64,000 nt of DNA from contig CP040003.1 of assembly GCA_005697215.1 (NCBI GenBank), forward strand, positions 186,001-250,000. The letters are read 5' to 3'. Shown in pieces: positions 24,440 through 33,486 of this stretch (position 1 is the stretch's first letter; each line of letters opens with the position of its first letter). The notes beneath the pieces are model-generated. The model searched no databases. It was not told where the DNA came from and was given only the letters and a program-made list of their open reading frames with translations. This stretch comes from Candidatus Saccharibacteria bacterium oral taxon 488 (GTDB lineage: Bacteria; Patescibacteriota; Saccharimonadia; Saccharimonadales; Saccharimonadaceae). Made by a program: the position numbers and the translations under genes.

Positions 24440-26179
24440 ATGAGACGGTTTTTCTTTGGGATGGTCGCGGCGATTGTGTTGTTGGTTGGGTTCGGGTCAA
24501 CGGCACAGGCGGCAAATAATTTTACGATTAGTAATTATACTGTCGACATGGAACTGGGGCGCGATAGTGAACAGCGTTCGACACTGCGTACCAAATTGAT
24601 CATTACTGCGGACTTTCCACCACGGCAGAACCATGGTATTGCACCGGTGTTCGTCAAGCAGTATGATAAACATCCGACTCACTTTACGCTGGAATCAGTG
24701 ACGGATGAGCGAGGTACGCCACTGGAGTATACGTGGCATAATGATGAGCTGAGAATTGGCAACAAAGACATCTACGTCAAGGGCAAAAAGACCTATGTCA
24801 TTACCTATACGCAGCGGGACGTGACGAAATTATATCACGATACGGGTAAACAGGAGTTTTATTGGGATGCGATCGGCACTGCTTGGCAGGTGCCAATTCA
24901 GTCAGCATCGGTGACGCTCAAGCTGAGTCCCGAGCTGGTGGCCGCTAAACGAACGAACCTCCAGTGTTATCAGGGTCGGTTTGGTAGTAATCAGCGCTGC
25001 GAGGTGCGTGAACAGGGTGATACGTTGACGGCAACAGCCCGCGCACTGCCAAATCAGGCGGGCGTGACGATCGCGGTCGGATTTGCGCCGGGGACGTTTG
25101 CGGCGTATCAGATGTCATTCATGGAACAGCTGATCGATTGGTGGGCGAAATTACAATTGGTGTTGCTGGCGGTGGCGCTGATATTGGCGGGGGTGATCAT
25201 CGTGGCTTATTATCGGTCGATTGGTCGCCGTAAAGAACTGGAGCCAATTCCGCCGGAGTATTTGCCACCGCGAGGTACGAGCGTGACGACGTCGGCCAAG
25301 TTGGTGCAGCCGTTTCATATGGTCAAGGGGTCGGTGATGGCGGCACAAATGATAGACCTGGCGGTGCGCCACTACATTCAGGTTATCGAGGTGAAGCCGC
25401 GTACGACATGGCGAACAGCTGAGTACGAAGTGAAAGTGATACAAGCTCCGGGCAAACTCCTGGCCGAGGAGCAAGAAATGCTGAGGAATATATTTGGCTC
25501 CTTGCCGAGAGTTGGTAAGCGGTTAAATCTAAAAACGCTGCGTAACAATGCGCCATATGCGGCGCGAGTACGCTACAGCGCAAAGCAAATGAAAGGGCGG
25601 CTCATTGACGACTATGGTTTGCAAGCGCGCGAGCTGCAGCATACCCGACGATTTCGACGGTATGCGATAATTATCAGCATTTTTGCGGTGCTATTGCTGT
25701 CGCCGGCGCTCTTGGTGCTGGCGGGGATGGTGTTTTACCTGTCGTTTGGTAAGGTGCTGACCGACAAGGGTCTGGCGCTCAGGCGGCATCTGGCGGGCCT
25801 GAAGAGGTACATTGGCGTGGCTGAGGTCGAGCGTTTGCAGATGCTGCAGAGTCCTGAGGGCGCGGAAAAAGTAAAGGTTGATGCGGCTGATGAGAAACAA
25901 TTAGTGAAGTTGTACGAGCGGGTACTGCCGTACGCGGTGTTGTTTGGGCAGGAAAAAGAGTGGAGTGCGCAGCTGGGTAAGTACTATGAGCAGGTCGGCG
26001 AGCAACCGGATTGGTACAGCGGCCAAGGCGCGTTTAATGCGGCAGTATTTTCGGCAGGAATGAGTAGTTTGTCGAGTACGGCCGTAAGCGTCAGTTCCTT
26101 TGAGTCCTCGACGGGTGGCTCAACTGGTGGCGGCTTTGCTGGCGGTGGCGGAGGTGGCGGCGGAGGCGGCGGCTGGTAA
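24440..26179 (+). CDS. DUF2207-like membrane protein with polyglycine tail
   Basis: A 579-residue protein. A signal peptide (cleavage near AQA-A, residue 23) is followed by a beta-rich extracytoplasmic domain of about 200 residues (NFTISNYTVDMELG ... YVITYTQRD). Two membrane regions flank a cytoplasmic stretch, and the protein ends in Ser/Gly-rich sequence and a run of eleven glycines before Trp. This arrangement is that of the DUF2207 family, function unknown. TATAAT (24428-24433) ends 6 bases before the ATG, predicting a leaderless mRNA. The next gene starts 2 bases after its stop. Confidence 0.85.
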   Translation: MRRFFFGMVAAIVLLVGFGSTAQAANNFTISNYTVDMELGRDSEQRSTLRTKLIITADFPPRQNHGIAPVFVKQYDKHPTHFTLESVTDERGTPLEYTWHNDELRIGNKDIYVKGKKTYVITYTQRDVTKLYHDTGKQEFYWDAIGTAWQVPIQSASVTLKLSPELVAAKRTNLQCYQGRFGSNQRCEVREQGDTLTATARALPNQAGVTIAVGFAPGTFAAYQMSFMEQLIDWWAKLQLVLLAVALILAGVIIVAYYRSIGRRKELEPIPPEYLPPRGTSVTTSAKLVQPFHMVKGSVMAAQMIDLAVRHYIQVIEVKPRTTWRTAEYEVKVIQAPGKLLAEEQEMLRNIFGSLPRVGKRLNLKTLRNNAPYAARVRYSAKQMKGRLIDDYGLQARELQHTRRFRRYAIIISIFAVLLLSPALLVLAGMVFYLSFGKVLTDKGLALRRHLAGLKRYIGVAEVERLQMLQSPEGAEKVKVDAADEKQLVKLYERVLPYAVLFGQEKEWSAQLGKYYEQVGEQPDWYSGQGAFNAAVFSAGMSSLSSTAVSVSSFESSTGGSTGGGFAGGGGGGGGGGGW

Positions 26180-26181
26180 CC

Positions 26182-27135
26182 GTGTCTGACGTTTTATTAC
26201 TAATGATGGCGGTAGTGCTGCTGGTGCTGTCAGGGTCGTTTTCAGGTCTTAATATTGGGCTGATGATGGCGCGGCCGGATGATTTGCGGCGCAAGGCCCG
26301 GCAGGGCGATGTGATCGCTGCGCGGGTATATCGCTACCGCAAGGATGGCTATTATCTGATATTTTGTATTTTGCTGGGTAATGTTGGGGTGAATACCGCG
26401 ATGTCGATTTTGCTGGGTAATATGACGAACGGCGTGGTTGGTGGGCTGATTGCCACATTGCTGATTACCATGTTTGGCGAGATTTTGCCGCAAGCGATTT
26501 TTACGCAACGCGGCTATCGTTTTGTGCGGCATTTCTTTTGGCTGCTGGATGTGATTTATGTGTTATTTTGGCCGCTGGCCCGGCCGATGTCCAAGCTGCT
26601 GAACCGCTGGCTAGGCAAGGAAGCGCCACAGCTGTATTCACATCAGGAGTTGGAGCAGATTATTCACGAGCATGCCGCGCGGTCGGACAGTCCGGTTGAT
26701 TATGACGAGAGTCGGATCGCGGCGGGAGCGCTGCAATTTAGTAAAAAGACAGCTGGTGATTTGGTGACGCCGATGGATGAGGTGTTTGCGGTCGATTTGG
26801 ATGACGAGCTAGACGCGACACTATTAGCACAGATCAAGCATGCTGGATATTCGCGGATCCCGGTGCGTGACGATGAACGGTTGGTAGGGGTTTTGTATGT
26901 CAAAGATGTGGTGGGGCGCGAGCTGCCGCTACCGATTAGTCAACTATACCGTGATAAGATCCATGACATCGACGCGCGGTCGCGGCTGGACACGGTGCTC
27001 AGCCGATTTATTCAAACGCGCAGCCATTTGTTCGTGGTGATGGATGACGAGAGGGAGCTGGGGATTGTAACGCTAGAGGACGTGATTGAAGAGATTTTGG
27101 ACCAGGAAATTGAGGATGAATACGACGAGAAATAG
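26182..27135 (+). CDS. CNNM/DUF21 transmembrane protein with CBS pair (CorC/HlyC-like)
   Basis: A 317-residue protein. Three or four membrane helices of the CNNM (DUF21) type occupy residues 1-130, with the SGSFSGLNIGLMM start and the EILPQAIFTQRG signature. A cytoplasmic CBS-domain pair follows (VTPMDEVFAVD, YSRIPVRDD, FVVMDDERELGIVTLEDVIEEIL). Relatives act in magnesium or cobalt homeostasis. The GTG start at 26182 is 2 bases after the preceding stop. The C-terminal CorC_HlyC domain seen in longer relatives is missing. Confidence 0.9.
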   Translation: MSDVLLLMMAVVLLVLSGSFSGLNIGLMMARPDDLRRKARQGDVIAARVYRYRKDGYYLIFCILLGNVGVNTAMSILLGNMTNGVVGGLIATLLITMFGEILPQAIFTQRGYRFVRHFFWLLDVIYVLFWPLARPMSKLLNRWLGKEAPQLYSHQELEQIIHEHAARSDSPVDYDESRIAAGALQFSKKTAGDLVTPMDEVFAVDLDDELDATLLAQIKHAGYSRIPVRDDERLVGVLYVKDVVGRELPLPISQLYRDKIHDIDARSRLDTVLSRFIQTRSHLFVVMDDERELGIVTLEDVIEEILDQEIEDEYDEK

Positions 27136-27143
27136 TAAATAGC

Positions 27144-27188
27144 TTGACTTTTTATAGTACCTTGTATAACATAGTACTATGTATAATG
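27144..27188 (+). promoter_or_regulatory. Promoter with tandem repeats before the ABC-PadR operon
   Basis: TTGACT at 27144 and TATAAT at 27182-27187 surround two adjacent 17-base direct repeats: TAGTACCTTGTATAACA (27155-27171) and TAGTACTATGTATAATG (27172-27188), identical at 13 of 17 positions. Each has partial dyad symmetry, and the second covers the -10. A likely binding site for the PadR regulator encoded in the operon. Confidence 0.6.
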
Positions 27189-27207
27189 AAAATGCAAGGA
27201 GCATAGT

Positions 27208-28497
27208 ATGAGAAGAATCGATATCATCAAGCGGGCGGGGCGGAATCTTCGCCAGTCAAAGGGTCGGACAATTTTGACATCGCTGGCAATTTCTGTCGGG
27301 GCGTTTACGATTGGGCTGGCGCTGATGGCTGGCGAGGGTGGCCGTTTGTATACCAATAGCATAGTCGATGCGGCTGGCGACAAGAAAGTGATTATGGTTG
27401 GTAAAAAAATTGAAGCCGAAAAGAAGGATCAATTGCCAGAGTATGGCAGTTCGGCAGAAGAGGCTGACAAGAATAAAGCATCGGCGGCGCGTAGCAAATA
27501 TTTGCTCAATGACAAGGATTTGGAGAAGATCCGACGAACACCGCACGTAAAAACGGTAACACCGGCGTATTCAACTGACGGCGTTGCTTATGCTAAAAGC
27601 TCAGCCAGTGATAAAAAATTTGCATTGACTGTGGCTGTTAAAATGGATAGAACTCGAGCAGAATTGGCGGCGGGGTCACTGGAAGATTTCATGCCAAAGC
27701 CAGGTGAGATCATCATCCCAGATGATTATGTGAAGCAGTTAGGTTTTAAGGATGCGCAGTCGGCGATTGGTCAGACGATTACCTTGGGTGTGCGCAGCGC
27801 AGCGCAGGGTGGAGATGTCGCCAAAGAGGCGTCGTTCAAGATTGCGGCAGTGGACAAAAAATCAGACACAGTTTTGTTTTATGAACCAATGCTGAGGATT
27901 TCGACGGCTGATGCTAAGGCTATCTATGAATTTAGCCATGATAAGAGCCAACCGCATCAGTATTCAACGGCGATTGCTATGGTGGATGATGAGAAAAATG
28001 TTGATGCTGCTAAAGATGCGATTGGCAAGGACTATAACGCATATTCGATTCAGGATATCCGGAAGGCGTTGCTAACGATGGTCAATGTGGCGCAGGTGGC
28101 ACTGGCAGGATTCGGCGGCTTGGCGCTGCTGGCCAGTGTGTTCGGGATTATTAACACTATGTATATTTCGGTACTGGAGCGAACTAGTCAAATTGGTTTA
28201 ATGAAGGCGCTGGGGATGCGTGGTCGTGATATTGGCAAGTTGTTTCGCTACGAGGCAGCGTGGGTTGGTTTGTTAGGCGGCTTGATTGGCGTTGGACTGG
28301 CAAGCTTGGTGACGTTGCTGAACCCAGTGATTGCCAGCTTCTTAAAATTAGGTGCCGGGACTAATTTGCTAGTAATTGATCCGCTGCAAATCGGACTGTT
28401 GGTAATCGGACTGGTAGCGATGGCAATAATTTCTGGCTGGTTGCCAAGCCGCAAAGCAACAAAGCTAGACCCAATTGAGGCATTAAGGACGGAATAG
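27208..28497 (+). CDS. ABC transporter permease, MacB/FtsX type
   Basis: A 429-residue permease. An N-terminal membrane helix (about residues 20-45) is followed by a large extracytoplasmic MacB-type domain (residues 50-280) and three membrane helices of the FtsX fold near the C-terminus (VALAGFGGLALLASVFGIINTMYISV, then MKALGMRGRDIGKLFRYEA). It pairs with the ATPase that starts 10 bases downstream. Such pairs export peptides, lipoproteins or drugs, or work as mechanotransmitters; the substrate is unknown. ATG 27208 has AAGGAG upstream. Confidence 0.92.
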   Translation: MRRIDIIKRAGRNLRQSKGRTILTSLAISVGAFTIGLALMAGEGGRLYTNSIVDAAGDKKVIMVGKKIEAEKKDQLPEYGSSAEEADKNKASAARSKYLLNDKDLEKIRRTPHVKTVTPAYSTDGVAYAKSSASDKKFALTVAVKMDRTRAELAAGSLEDFMPKPGEIIIPDDYVKQLGFKDAQSAIGQTITLGVRSAAQGGDVAKEASFKIAAVDKKSDTVLFYEPMLRISTADAKAIYEFSHDKSQPHQYSTAIAMVDDEKNVDAAKDAIGKDYNAYSIQDIRKALLTMVNVAQVALAGFGGLALLASVFGIINTMYISVLERTSQIGLMKALGMRGRDIGKLFRYEAAWVGLLGGLIGVGLASLVTLLNPVIASFLKLGAGTNLLVIDPLQIGLLVIGLVAMAIISGWLPSRKATKLDPIEALRTE

Positions 28498-28507
28498 GAG
28501 AGAGATC

Positions 28508-29206
28508 ATGATTGAACTAAAGAATGTGACGAAGATTTACGGCAAAAAGAAAAACCAATTTACGGCGCTGAAAAATGTCAGCTTGACTATTCCGACAGGA
28601 GCGAGCGTGGCAATCCTCGGTAAATCTGGTTCAGGAAAATCGACGCTGATGCACGCGATCTCTGGGCTGGACAGGCCACAGCATGGTCAGGTGATCATCG
28701 ACGGGCAAGACATCTTGCAGCTAAAGCCGAAGCGTGTCGATGAATTCCGTGCTAAAAAAATCGGCTTTATCTTCCAGAGCTTTTTTGTCCAAGGCAATGA
28801 AAGTGTGGTTGATAATGTCAGTTTGCCGCTGGAAATTGCGCGGGTGCCGCGGAAAAAACGAGCACATAAAATTAATGCAGCGCTTAAAGCGGTGGACTTG
28901 TATGACAAGCGCAAGAATCGCGCCAAAGACTTGTCGGGCGGGCAGAAGCAGCGTTTGGCAATCGCCCGGGCAATTGTCGGTGATCCGCAAATCATCTTTG
29001 CTGACGAGCCGACTGGTAACTTGGACAGTGAAACGGGCGCCAAAGTAGAAGAATTGTTGTTTGATTATAATAAGCAAAAGGGTGTGACGTTGATCGTGGT
29101 GACACACGACGCTGATTTGGCGAAAAAATGCGATCATCAAATTATCATCAAAGACGGGCGTATCGAAAAATCAACCGTACCGGGAGGGATGAAACATGGA
29201 CGTTAG
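28508..29206 (+). CDS. ABC transporter ATP-binding protein, LolD/MacB type
   Basis: A 232-residue ATPase. Walker A is GKSGSGKST (about residue 39), the Q-loop is FIFQSF, the signature is LSGGQKQR, Walker B is [12 protein letters not shown] and the H-loop is VVTHD. It energises the permease upstream. GGAGAGAG precedes ATG 28508. The 3' end overlaps the PadR gene by 11 bases. A decayed paralogue lies at 31771-31954. Confidence 0.95.
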   Translation: MIELKNVTKIYGKKKNQFTALKNVSLTIPTGASVAILGKSGSGKSTLMHAISGLDRPQHGQVIIDGQDILQLKPKRVDEFRAKKIGFIFQSFFVQGNESVVDNVSLPLEIARVPRKKRAHKINAALKAVDLYDKRKNRAKDLSGGQKQRLAIARAIVGDPQIIFADEPTGNLDSETGAKVEELLFDYNKQKGVTLIVVTHDADLAKKCDHQIIIKDGRIEKSTVPGGMKHGR

Positions 29207-29543
29207 TGCTTATGCCGAAAGCTTGGCGATTCAGTTGCGTAAAGGATTTTTGGTCTACTGCGTGCTGCTGGTCTGCGCCAAACAACCGCAATATACCGGC
29301 GATATTGTGAAGCAATTGAGCGAGTCGGAGCTGATGGTGGTTGAGGGGACAATTTACCCGCTGCTCAGCCGCTTGCAAAAATACGGCTATTTGCAGCACG
29401 AATGGCAGGAAAGCGAGCAAGGTCCGCCGCGCAAATATTATTCGCTGACTGACAATGGCAAGCAATTGGTGGACGAATTGAAAGATCGGATAAAACTGTT
29501 AAATAATTCGCTGAAAAATCTCGAGAAAGGAGCAAAGCGATGA
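29196..29543 (+). CDS. PadR-family transcriptional regulator
   Basis: A 115-residue winged-helix protein. The DNA-binding core has the PadR pattern VVEGTIYPLLSRLQKYGYL and the wing PPRKYYSLTDNGKQ, with a C-terminal dimerisation helix (LNNSLKNLEKG). PadR proteins usually repress nearby transporter genes and respond to small molecules. It overlaps both neighbours (11 and 4 bases), so it belongs to the ABC operon; the tandem repeats at 27155-27188 are the obvious candidate operator (inference). Confidence 0.92.
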   Translation: MDVSAYAESLAIQLRKGFLVYCVLLVCAKQPQYTGDIVKQLSESELMVVEGTIYPLLSRLQKYGYLQHEWQESEQGPPRKYYSLTDNGKQLVDELKDRIKLLNNSLKNLEKGAKR

Positions 29544-30841
29544 AAGAAATAACCAGAATCCATTTGGCAAAAACGCCGTTTAGTATGGAAGTTGATGCTA
29601 AAAAATCATTGGAAAAATACCTGAATTTAATCCAGAAAAATATGCATGCGGAGCCAGAGGCTATGCGCGAAATTGAGGCGCGAATGGTGGAGCTTTTGGC
29701 GGAGCGCGGCGTGTCGAAGGATGGCGTGATCAGTCACGACGACGTCCTGGCGGTGCAGAAACAAATGGGCGAACCGCGTGATTTTTCGGACGATGACGAG
29801 ACGGTGGAGACCGATGACGAGCCCGAGCGTTCAGAGCGTTCAGAGCGTTCGGAGCGACGGCTGATGCGTGATACGGAGCGTGCGCTGATTGGTGGCGTAT
29901 GTGCGGGCATTGCTGCCTATTGGGGAACCAATCCTTTGTGGGTACGATTATTGTTCATTTTCTCGCCATTTATTACCTTTGGTGCAGCGGTACTGATTTA
30001 TATTGTGATGTGGCTGTCAGTTCCAGAGGCGCGGACTGCTTCTGATAAGCTCCAGATGCGCGGCAAGGCGGTAACGTTTGATTCGCTGAAGCGTCAGGCC
30101 AGTCGGAATGAGCCATCCGTAGGGCGGAATAGTAACACGGGTCATACGGCAGCAAAAGTATTTCGATTTATTCTTGGTGTTGGTATTCTCATGGTAACGC
30201 TGGGATTATTTATTGCACTCATCGTGGGGGCGGTCAGTGGCATCGCGGTGATTGGTTTGCTGGATGGGCTTTATGCGCAGTCGTGGGCGTGGGGTCTATG
30301 GGTGTCCTTATTTATTGGCGGTGTAGCGGCGGTATGGCTGGGCGCGATATTGAGCCACAGCGCTTTCACGTGGACGTTAAAGCGGCTATCGGTGATTATG
30401 ACGGTGGTGGCGCTAGTTGTGGGAGCACTATCAGTTTCGGGAATGACGCTGTTTGGTGTAGGTATGGCGAATGAGCTAGCACGTGACGAGGAGCGCTTGA
30501 CAAAAGTCGTGCCGGTTGAATTGCCAAGTGATATGAAGGGCGTGAAGTATGTCCACGTCGAGGGCGAGGATGTGTCGTTGCATTTTGGGGATACGACCCG
30601 AGGTGATATCAAGGTTGAACTGCGCTATATAGACCTCAAGGGCAAGCGTCAGCAGCCAAAAGTGTCGGCGGTGCGTGATGGTGATAAGCTCGTGCTCAGA
30701 GTTGAAAACCAGCGTAATCGCTGTCGCACGACGTGGTTTGGCCTCTCGCCAGAGCTTGATGTCAACTGCTTCGGGTTTGTGCGGCTGCATGTGTCCGGGC
30801 CGCTGTCGCCATCGCCCGCACCACAATCAAGTGACGCATAG
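29540..30841 (+). CDS. PspC-domain membrane protein
   Basis: A 433-residue protein. The N-terminal 80 residues are helical, resembling the HAAS-type domain that accompanies PadR regulators. An acidic linker then carries three SER repeats. A PspC domain follows (residues 110-165: ALIGGVCAGIAAYWG), then several membrane helices and a C-terminal beta-rich extracytoplasmic part. PspC proteins sense envelope stress. Coupled to padR (ATGA overlap) and ABC genes, it suggests an envelope-stress transporter module. AAGGAG precedes the ATG. Confidence 0.85.
   Translation: MKEITRIHLAKTPFSMEVDAKKSLEKYLNLIQKNMHAEPEAMREIEARMVELLAERGVSKDGVISHDDVLAVQKQMGEPRDFSDDDETVETDDEPERSERSERSERRLMRDTERALIGGVCAGIAAYWGTNPLWVRLLFIFSPFITFGAAVLIYIVMWLSVPEARTASDKLQMRGKAVTFDSLKRQASRNEPSVGRNSNTGHTAAKVFRFILGVGILMVTLGLFIALIVGAVSGIAVIGLLDGLYAQSWAWGLWVSLFIGGVAAVWLGAILSHSAFTWTLKRLSVIMTVVALVVGALSVSGMTLFGVGMANELARDEERLTKVVPVELPSDMKGVKYVHVEGEDVSLHFGDTTRGDIKVELRYIDLKGKRQQPKVSAVRDGDKLVLRVENQRNRCRTTWFGLSPELDVNCFGFVRLHVSGPLSPSPAPQSSDA
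29825..29851 (+). repeat. Three 9-base repeats encoding SER units
   Basis: GAGCGTTCA repeated three times (last copy GAGCGTTCG), in frame inside the PspC-domain gene. Copy-number change would add or remove three residues without breaking the frame. Confidence 0.8.
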
Positions 30842-30910
30842 TGAGCGTGAAGGTTGGCGAATGCTTACTGAGCTGCTACACTGAAGGGATGATAAGGAGT
30901 TATTAAGCAA

Positions 30911-31753
30911 GTGGCGTGGTGGCAGGCGATCATCCTCGGCATCATTGAAGGCGTGACGGAGTTTCTGCCGGTTTCTTCGACGGGACATTTGACGATTGTC
31001 GAGAAGTTGATGGGGATGAGAATTGATGATCCGAGTCTGACGGCGTTCACGGCAGTAATTCAGATCGGCGCGATCTTGGCAGCGATCATCTATTTTTGGG
31101 GCGATATCTGGCGGGTGCTAAGCGCGTGGTGGCGCGGGCTGTGGTGGAAGCGGGCGCGGCGACAGTTTGATTATGTGTATGGCTGGGCGATTATCATCGG
31201 TTCGGTGCCGATCGCAGTGATTGGACTACTGTTTAAGGATCAGGTCGAGACGGTGCTGCGTAGCTTGTGGTTTGTGGCGGTAGCGTTGATTGGCTGGAGT
31301 TTGGTGATGTGGTGGGCTGATAAGCGTTCAGAAAAAACCAATCATCGCAGTGAGCAACAAACAACGTGGCGAGATACGCTGGCGATTGGTGTGGGGCAGT
31401 GTCTGGCCTTGATACCGGGTATCAGTCGGTCGGGAGCAACGATCTCGGTGGGGCTGCTGCGGGGATTTGACCGAGTGACGGTGACGAAGTTGAGCTTTTT
31501 CCTCGGTATTCCGGCGCTGGTGGCGGCTGGGCTGCTGGAGATGCTGACCGCCTCAAAGCACATTGCCGGCGGTGTCGGCTGGACAGCGACGGGACTTGCG
31601 ACCATCGTGTCGTTTGTAGTCGGCTACATTGCGATATCATGGCTGCTCAAATTTGTGGCGCGGAATGACTTCTCGCTATTTATTTGGTATCGAGTCGGGC
31701 TGGGCGGTCTGATCATTGTTTTGCTGATGAGCGGCGCGATCAGTGCGGTTTAG
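30911..31753 (+). CDS. uppP: Undecaprenyl-diphosphatase
   Basis: A 280-residue polytopic BacA-type phosphatase that recycles C55-PP to C55-P for cell-wall synthesis. The signature motifs are EGVTEFLPVSSTGH near the N-terminus and PGISRSGATIS in the middle. The GTG start at 30911 has AAGGAG at 30894-30899; an extended -10 TGCTACACT (30877-30882) suggests its own promoter. Overexpression of BacA gives bacitracin resistance in other bacteria; here it is probably the main recycler. Confidence 0.96.
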   Translation: MAWWQAIILGIIEGVTEFLPVSSTGHLTIVEKLMGMRIDDPSLTAFTAVIQIGAILAAIIYFWGDIWRVLSAWWRGLWWKRARRQFDYVYGWAIIIGSVPIAVIGLLFKDQVETVLRSLWFVAVALIGWSLVMWWADKRSEKTNHRSEQQTTWRDTLAIGVGQCLALIPGISRSGATISVGLLRGFDRVTVTKLSFFLGIPALVAAGLLEMLTASKHIAGGVGWTATGLATIVSFVVGYIAISWLLKFVARNDFSLFIWYRVGLGGLIIVLLMSGAISAV

Positions 31754-31770
31754 TTCGTCGTTAAAAGCGT

Positions 31771-31954
31771 ATGGTCACTGGGGCGAGTGTAGCGATTTTA
31801 GGCAAATCTGGTTCGGGTAAGCCGACGCTGACGCACACCATCTCGGGACTGGGGATAAGCCTGAGCAAGGCGAAGTGTTGGTTGATGGCGAGGGAATGAC
31901 TGGCCCGTACTACTTAATTGTGGCTGACCTGTCGTAATTACCCACGATTTTTGA
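31771..31954 (+). pseudogene. Remnant of an ABC transporter ATPase gene
   Basis: Translating from 31771 gives [20 protein letters not shown] and then SGL, matching the Walker A region of the ATPase at 28508 with Ser changed to Pro. After a frame change near 31850 the next frame reads DKPEQGEVLVDGEGM, again matching. A short LIVAD piece and then VVITHDF (31931-31951) resemble the Walker B and H-loop regions, with everything between deleted. No intact frame remains. The divergence from 28508 suggests an old paralogue rather than a recent copy. Confidence 0.75.
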
Positions 31955-32040
31955 TAAAAATTATGGCTTTTAGAATGTGCTCATGCTATAATCACGGTAA
32001 ATAGGCGTATAGCAAGATCAAATAGGGGATATAATACAAT

Positions 32041-33435
32041 ATGAACGAGCGCTCAGATAAGACATATGCGAGTCGTAAACTGGTAATATGTTTATTTATC
32101 GTCACGATACTAATCATTCTACTGCTGTGGTGGTGGCCGTGGGGCGGCGGCAATCGCTTTTACAAGGGGGTTCGTCCAGATCAGATTAGCCTACGCCAAA
32201 GCAATGGCAAGGTGCAGTGGCAGTTTATGGATGGTGATTGGCAAGATATCATCTCTCTTTCTGAGTTGCGGGGTGACAAAGGCGACAAGGGCGAGAAAGG
32301 TGACAAGGGTGACACTGGTGAGGCCGGAGCTGCTGGTAAAGATGGTAAAAACGGTGTGAACACAGGACAGCGTGGAGCTAACGGTCGGGATGGAGCGAAT
32401 GGTAAAAACGGTGCGACCGGGCCAAAAGGTGACACCGGCGCGACCGGTGCTCAGGGTCCAGCTGGTCCACGGGGCCAAAAGGGTGACAAGGGCGAGAAGG
32501 GCGATGCCAATGGTGTCGTCGGTCCGGCTGGCCCACAGGGTCCCAAAGGCGACAAAGGTGACACTGGCCAACAGGGTCAAAAAGGTGATAAGGGCGACAA
32601 AGGTGATACTGGCGCCAAGGGAGATAAAGGAGACGCCGGCGCTAAGGGTGACAAGGGCGAGAAGGGCGATGCCGGCCAACAGGGTGCTAAAGGTGATACT
32701 GGAGCGACGGGCGCACAAGGCCAAAAGGGTGATGCTGGTAACGATGGGCGAGAGATCGAGTTACAGAAAACCGCGTTGTATATACAGTGGCGCTACAGGG
32801 GTGATGCTACTTGGAATAACCTCATTGCATTATCTGACTTGAAGGGTCCGAAGGGCGATAAAGGTGATACCGGTCCACAAGGTCCTGCTGGCCCGCAAGG
32901 TGCAGCAGGGTCTCAAGGTGCAACCGGTGCACAAGGTTCTCAGGGGCCTGCTGGTCCACAAGGCCCGAAGGGCGACACTGGCCCTGCCGGCCCACAGGGC
33001 CCAGCTGGTCCACAAGGCCAAAAAGGCGAGAAAGGCGAAAAAGGTAATGATGGCCCACAAGGTCCTGCAGGTCCTCAGGGAGCCAAAGGTGATACCGGTC
33101 CGGTAGGTCCAGTCGGTCCCGCCGGCCCACAAGGACTCAAAGGCGCTAAAGGTGATACTGGAGCGACAGGCGCTCAAGGTCAAAAAGGCGACAAGGGCGA
33201 CACCGGCCCAGTAGGTCCTCAGGGCCTGCCCGGTCCCCAGGGTATACCAGGTGTTAAGGGGGATAAAGGTGACACTGGTCCAGCGGGGCCACGGGGTCCA
33301 CAGGGCGCTAAGGGTGACAAAGGCGAGTCAGGAGCCAAGGGCGACACTGGCCCTGTCGGCCCGCAAGGAGCTAAGGGAGATGCCGGTGCACCTGGAGCTA
33401 AAGGTCCGAAGGGCGACGCTGGTCCCCAAGGATAA
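32041..33435 (+). CDS. Collagen-like (Gly-X-Y) surface fibre protein, ends at an in-frame TAA
   Basis: A 464-residue open frame. A short basic N-terminus is followed by one membrane anchor ([19 protein letters not shown]) and a small module ([21 protein letters not shown]). A Gly-X-Y tract of about 150 residues comes next, then a second copy of the module ([21 protein letters not shown]), then about 200 more residues of Gly-X-Y. The triplets are rich in GDK, GEK and GPQ, typical of bacterial collagen-like trimers. The TAA at 33433-33435 interrupts a triplet (GPQ-G*K-GDK); the frame continues into the head domain at 33487. Family knowledge supports a trimeric surface stalk; the partner is unknown. 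TATAAT-like sequence lies just upstream. Confidence 0.88.
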   Translation: MNERSDKTYASRKLVICLFIVTILIILLLWWWPWGGGNRFYKGVRPDQISLRQSNGKVQWQFMDGDWQDIISLSELRGDKGDKGEKGDKGDTGEAGAAGKDGKNGVNTGQRGANGRDGANGKNGATGPKGDTGATGAQGPAGPRGQKGDKGEKGDANGVVGPAGPQGPKGDKGDTGQQGQKGDKGDKGDTGAKGDKGDAGAKGDKGEKGDAGQQGAKGDTGATGAQGQKGDAGNDGREIELQKTALYIQWRYRGDATWNNLIALSDLKGPKGDKGDTGPQGPAGPQGAAGSQGATGAQGSQGPAGPQGPKGDTGPAGPQGPAGPQGQKGEKGEKGNDGPQGPAGPQGAKGDTGPVGPVGPAGPQGLKGAKGDTGATGAQGQKGDKGDTGPVGPQGLPGPQGIPGVKGDKGDTGPAGPRGPQGAKGDKGESGAKGDTGPVGPQGAKGDAGAPGAKGPKGDAGPQG

Positions 33436-33486
33436 AAGGGTGATAAAGGTGAAAAGGGTGAAGCTGGTGCAAATGCAACAGTCAAT

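Noticed and set aside
12741..33435. In-frame TAG and TAA as evidence of a recoded genetic code
   Set aside because: TAA, TAG and TGA all end well-defined genes in the window, and RF1 and RF2 are both encoded, so isolated nonsense changes are the simpler explanation.
32181..33485. Minus-strand and frame-shifted open frames in the collagen region
   Set aside because: Created by the biased Gly-X-Y codons; the translations are repetitive mirror images with no independent start signals.
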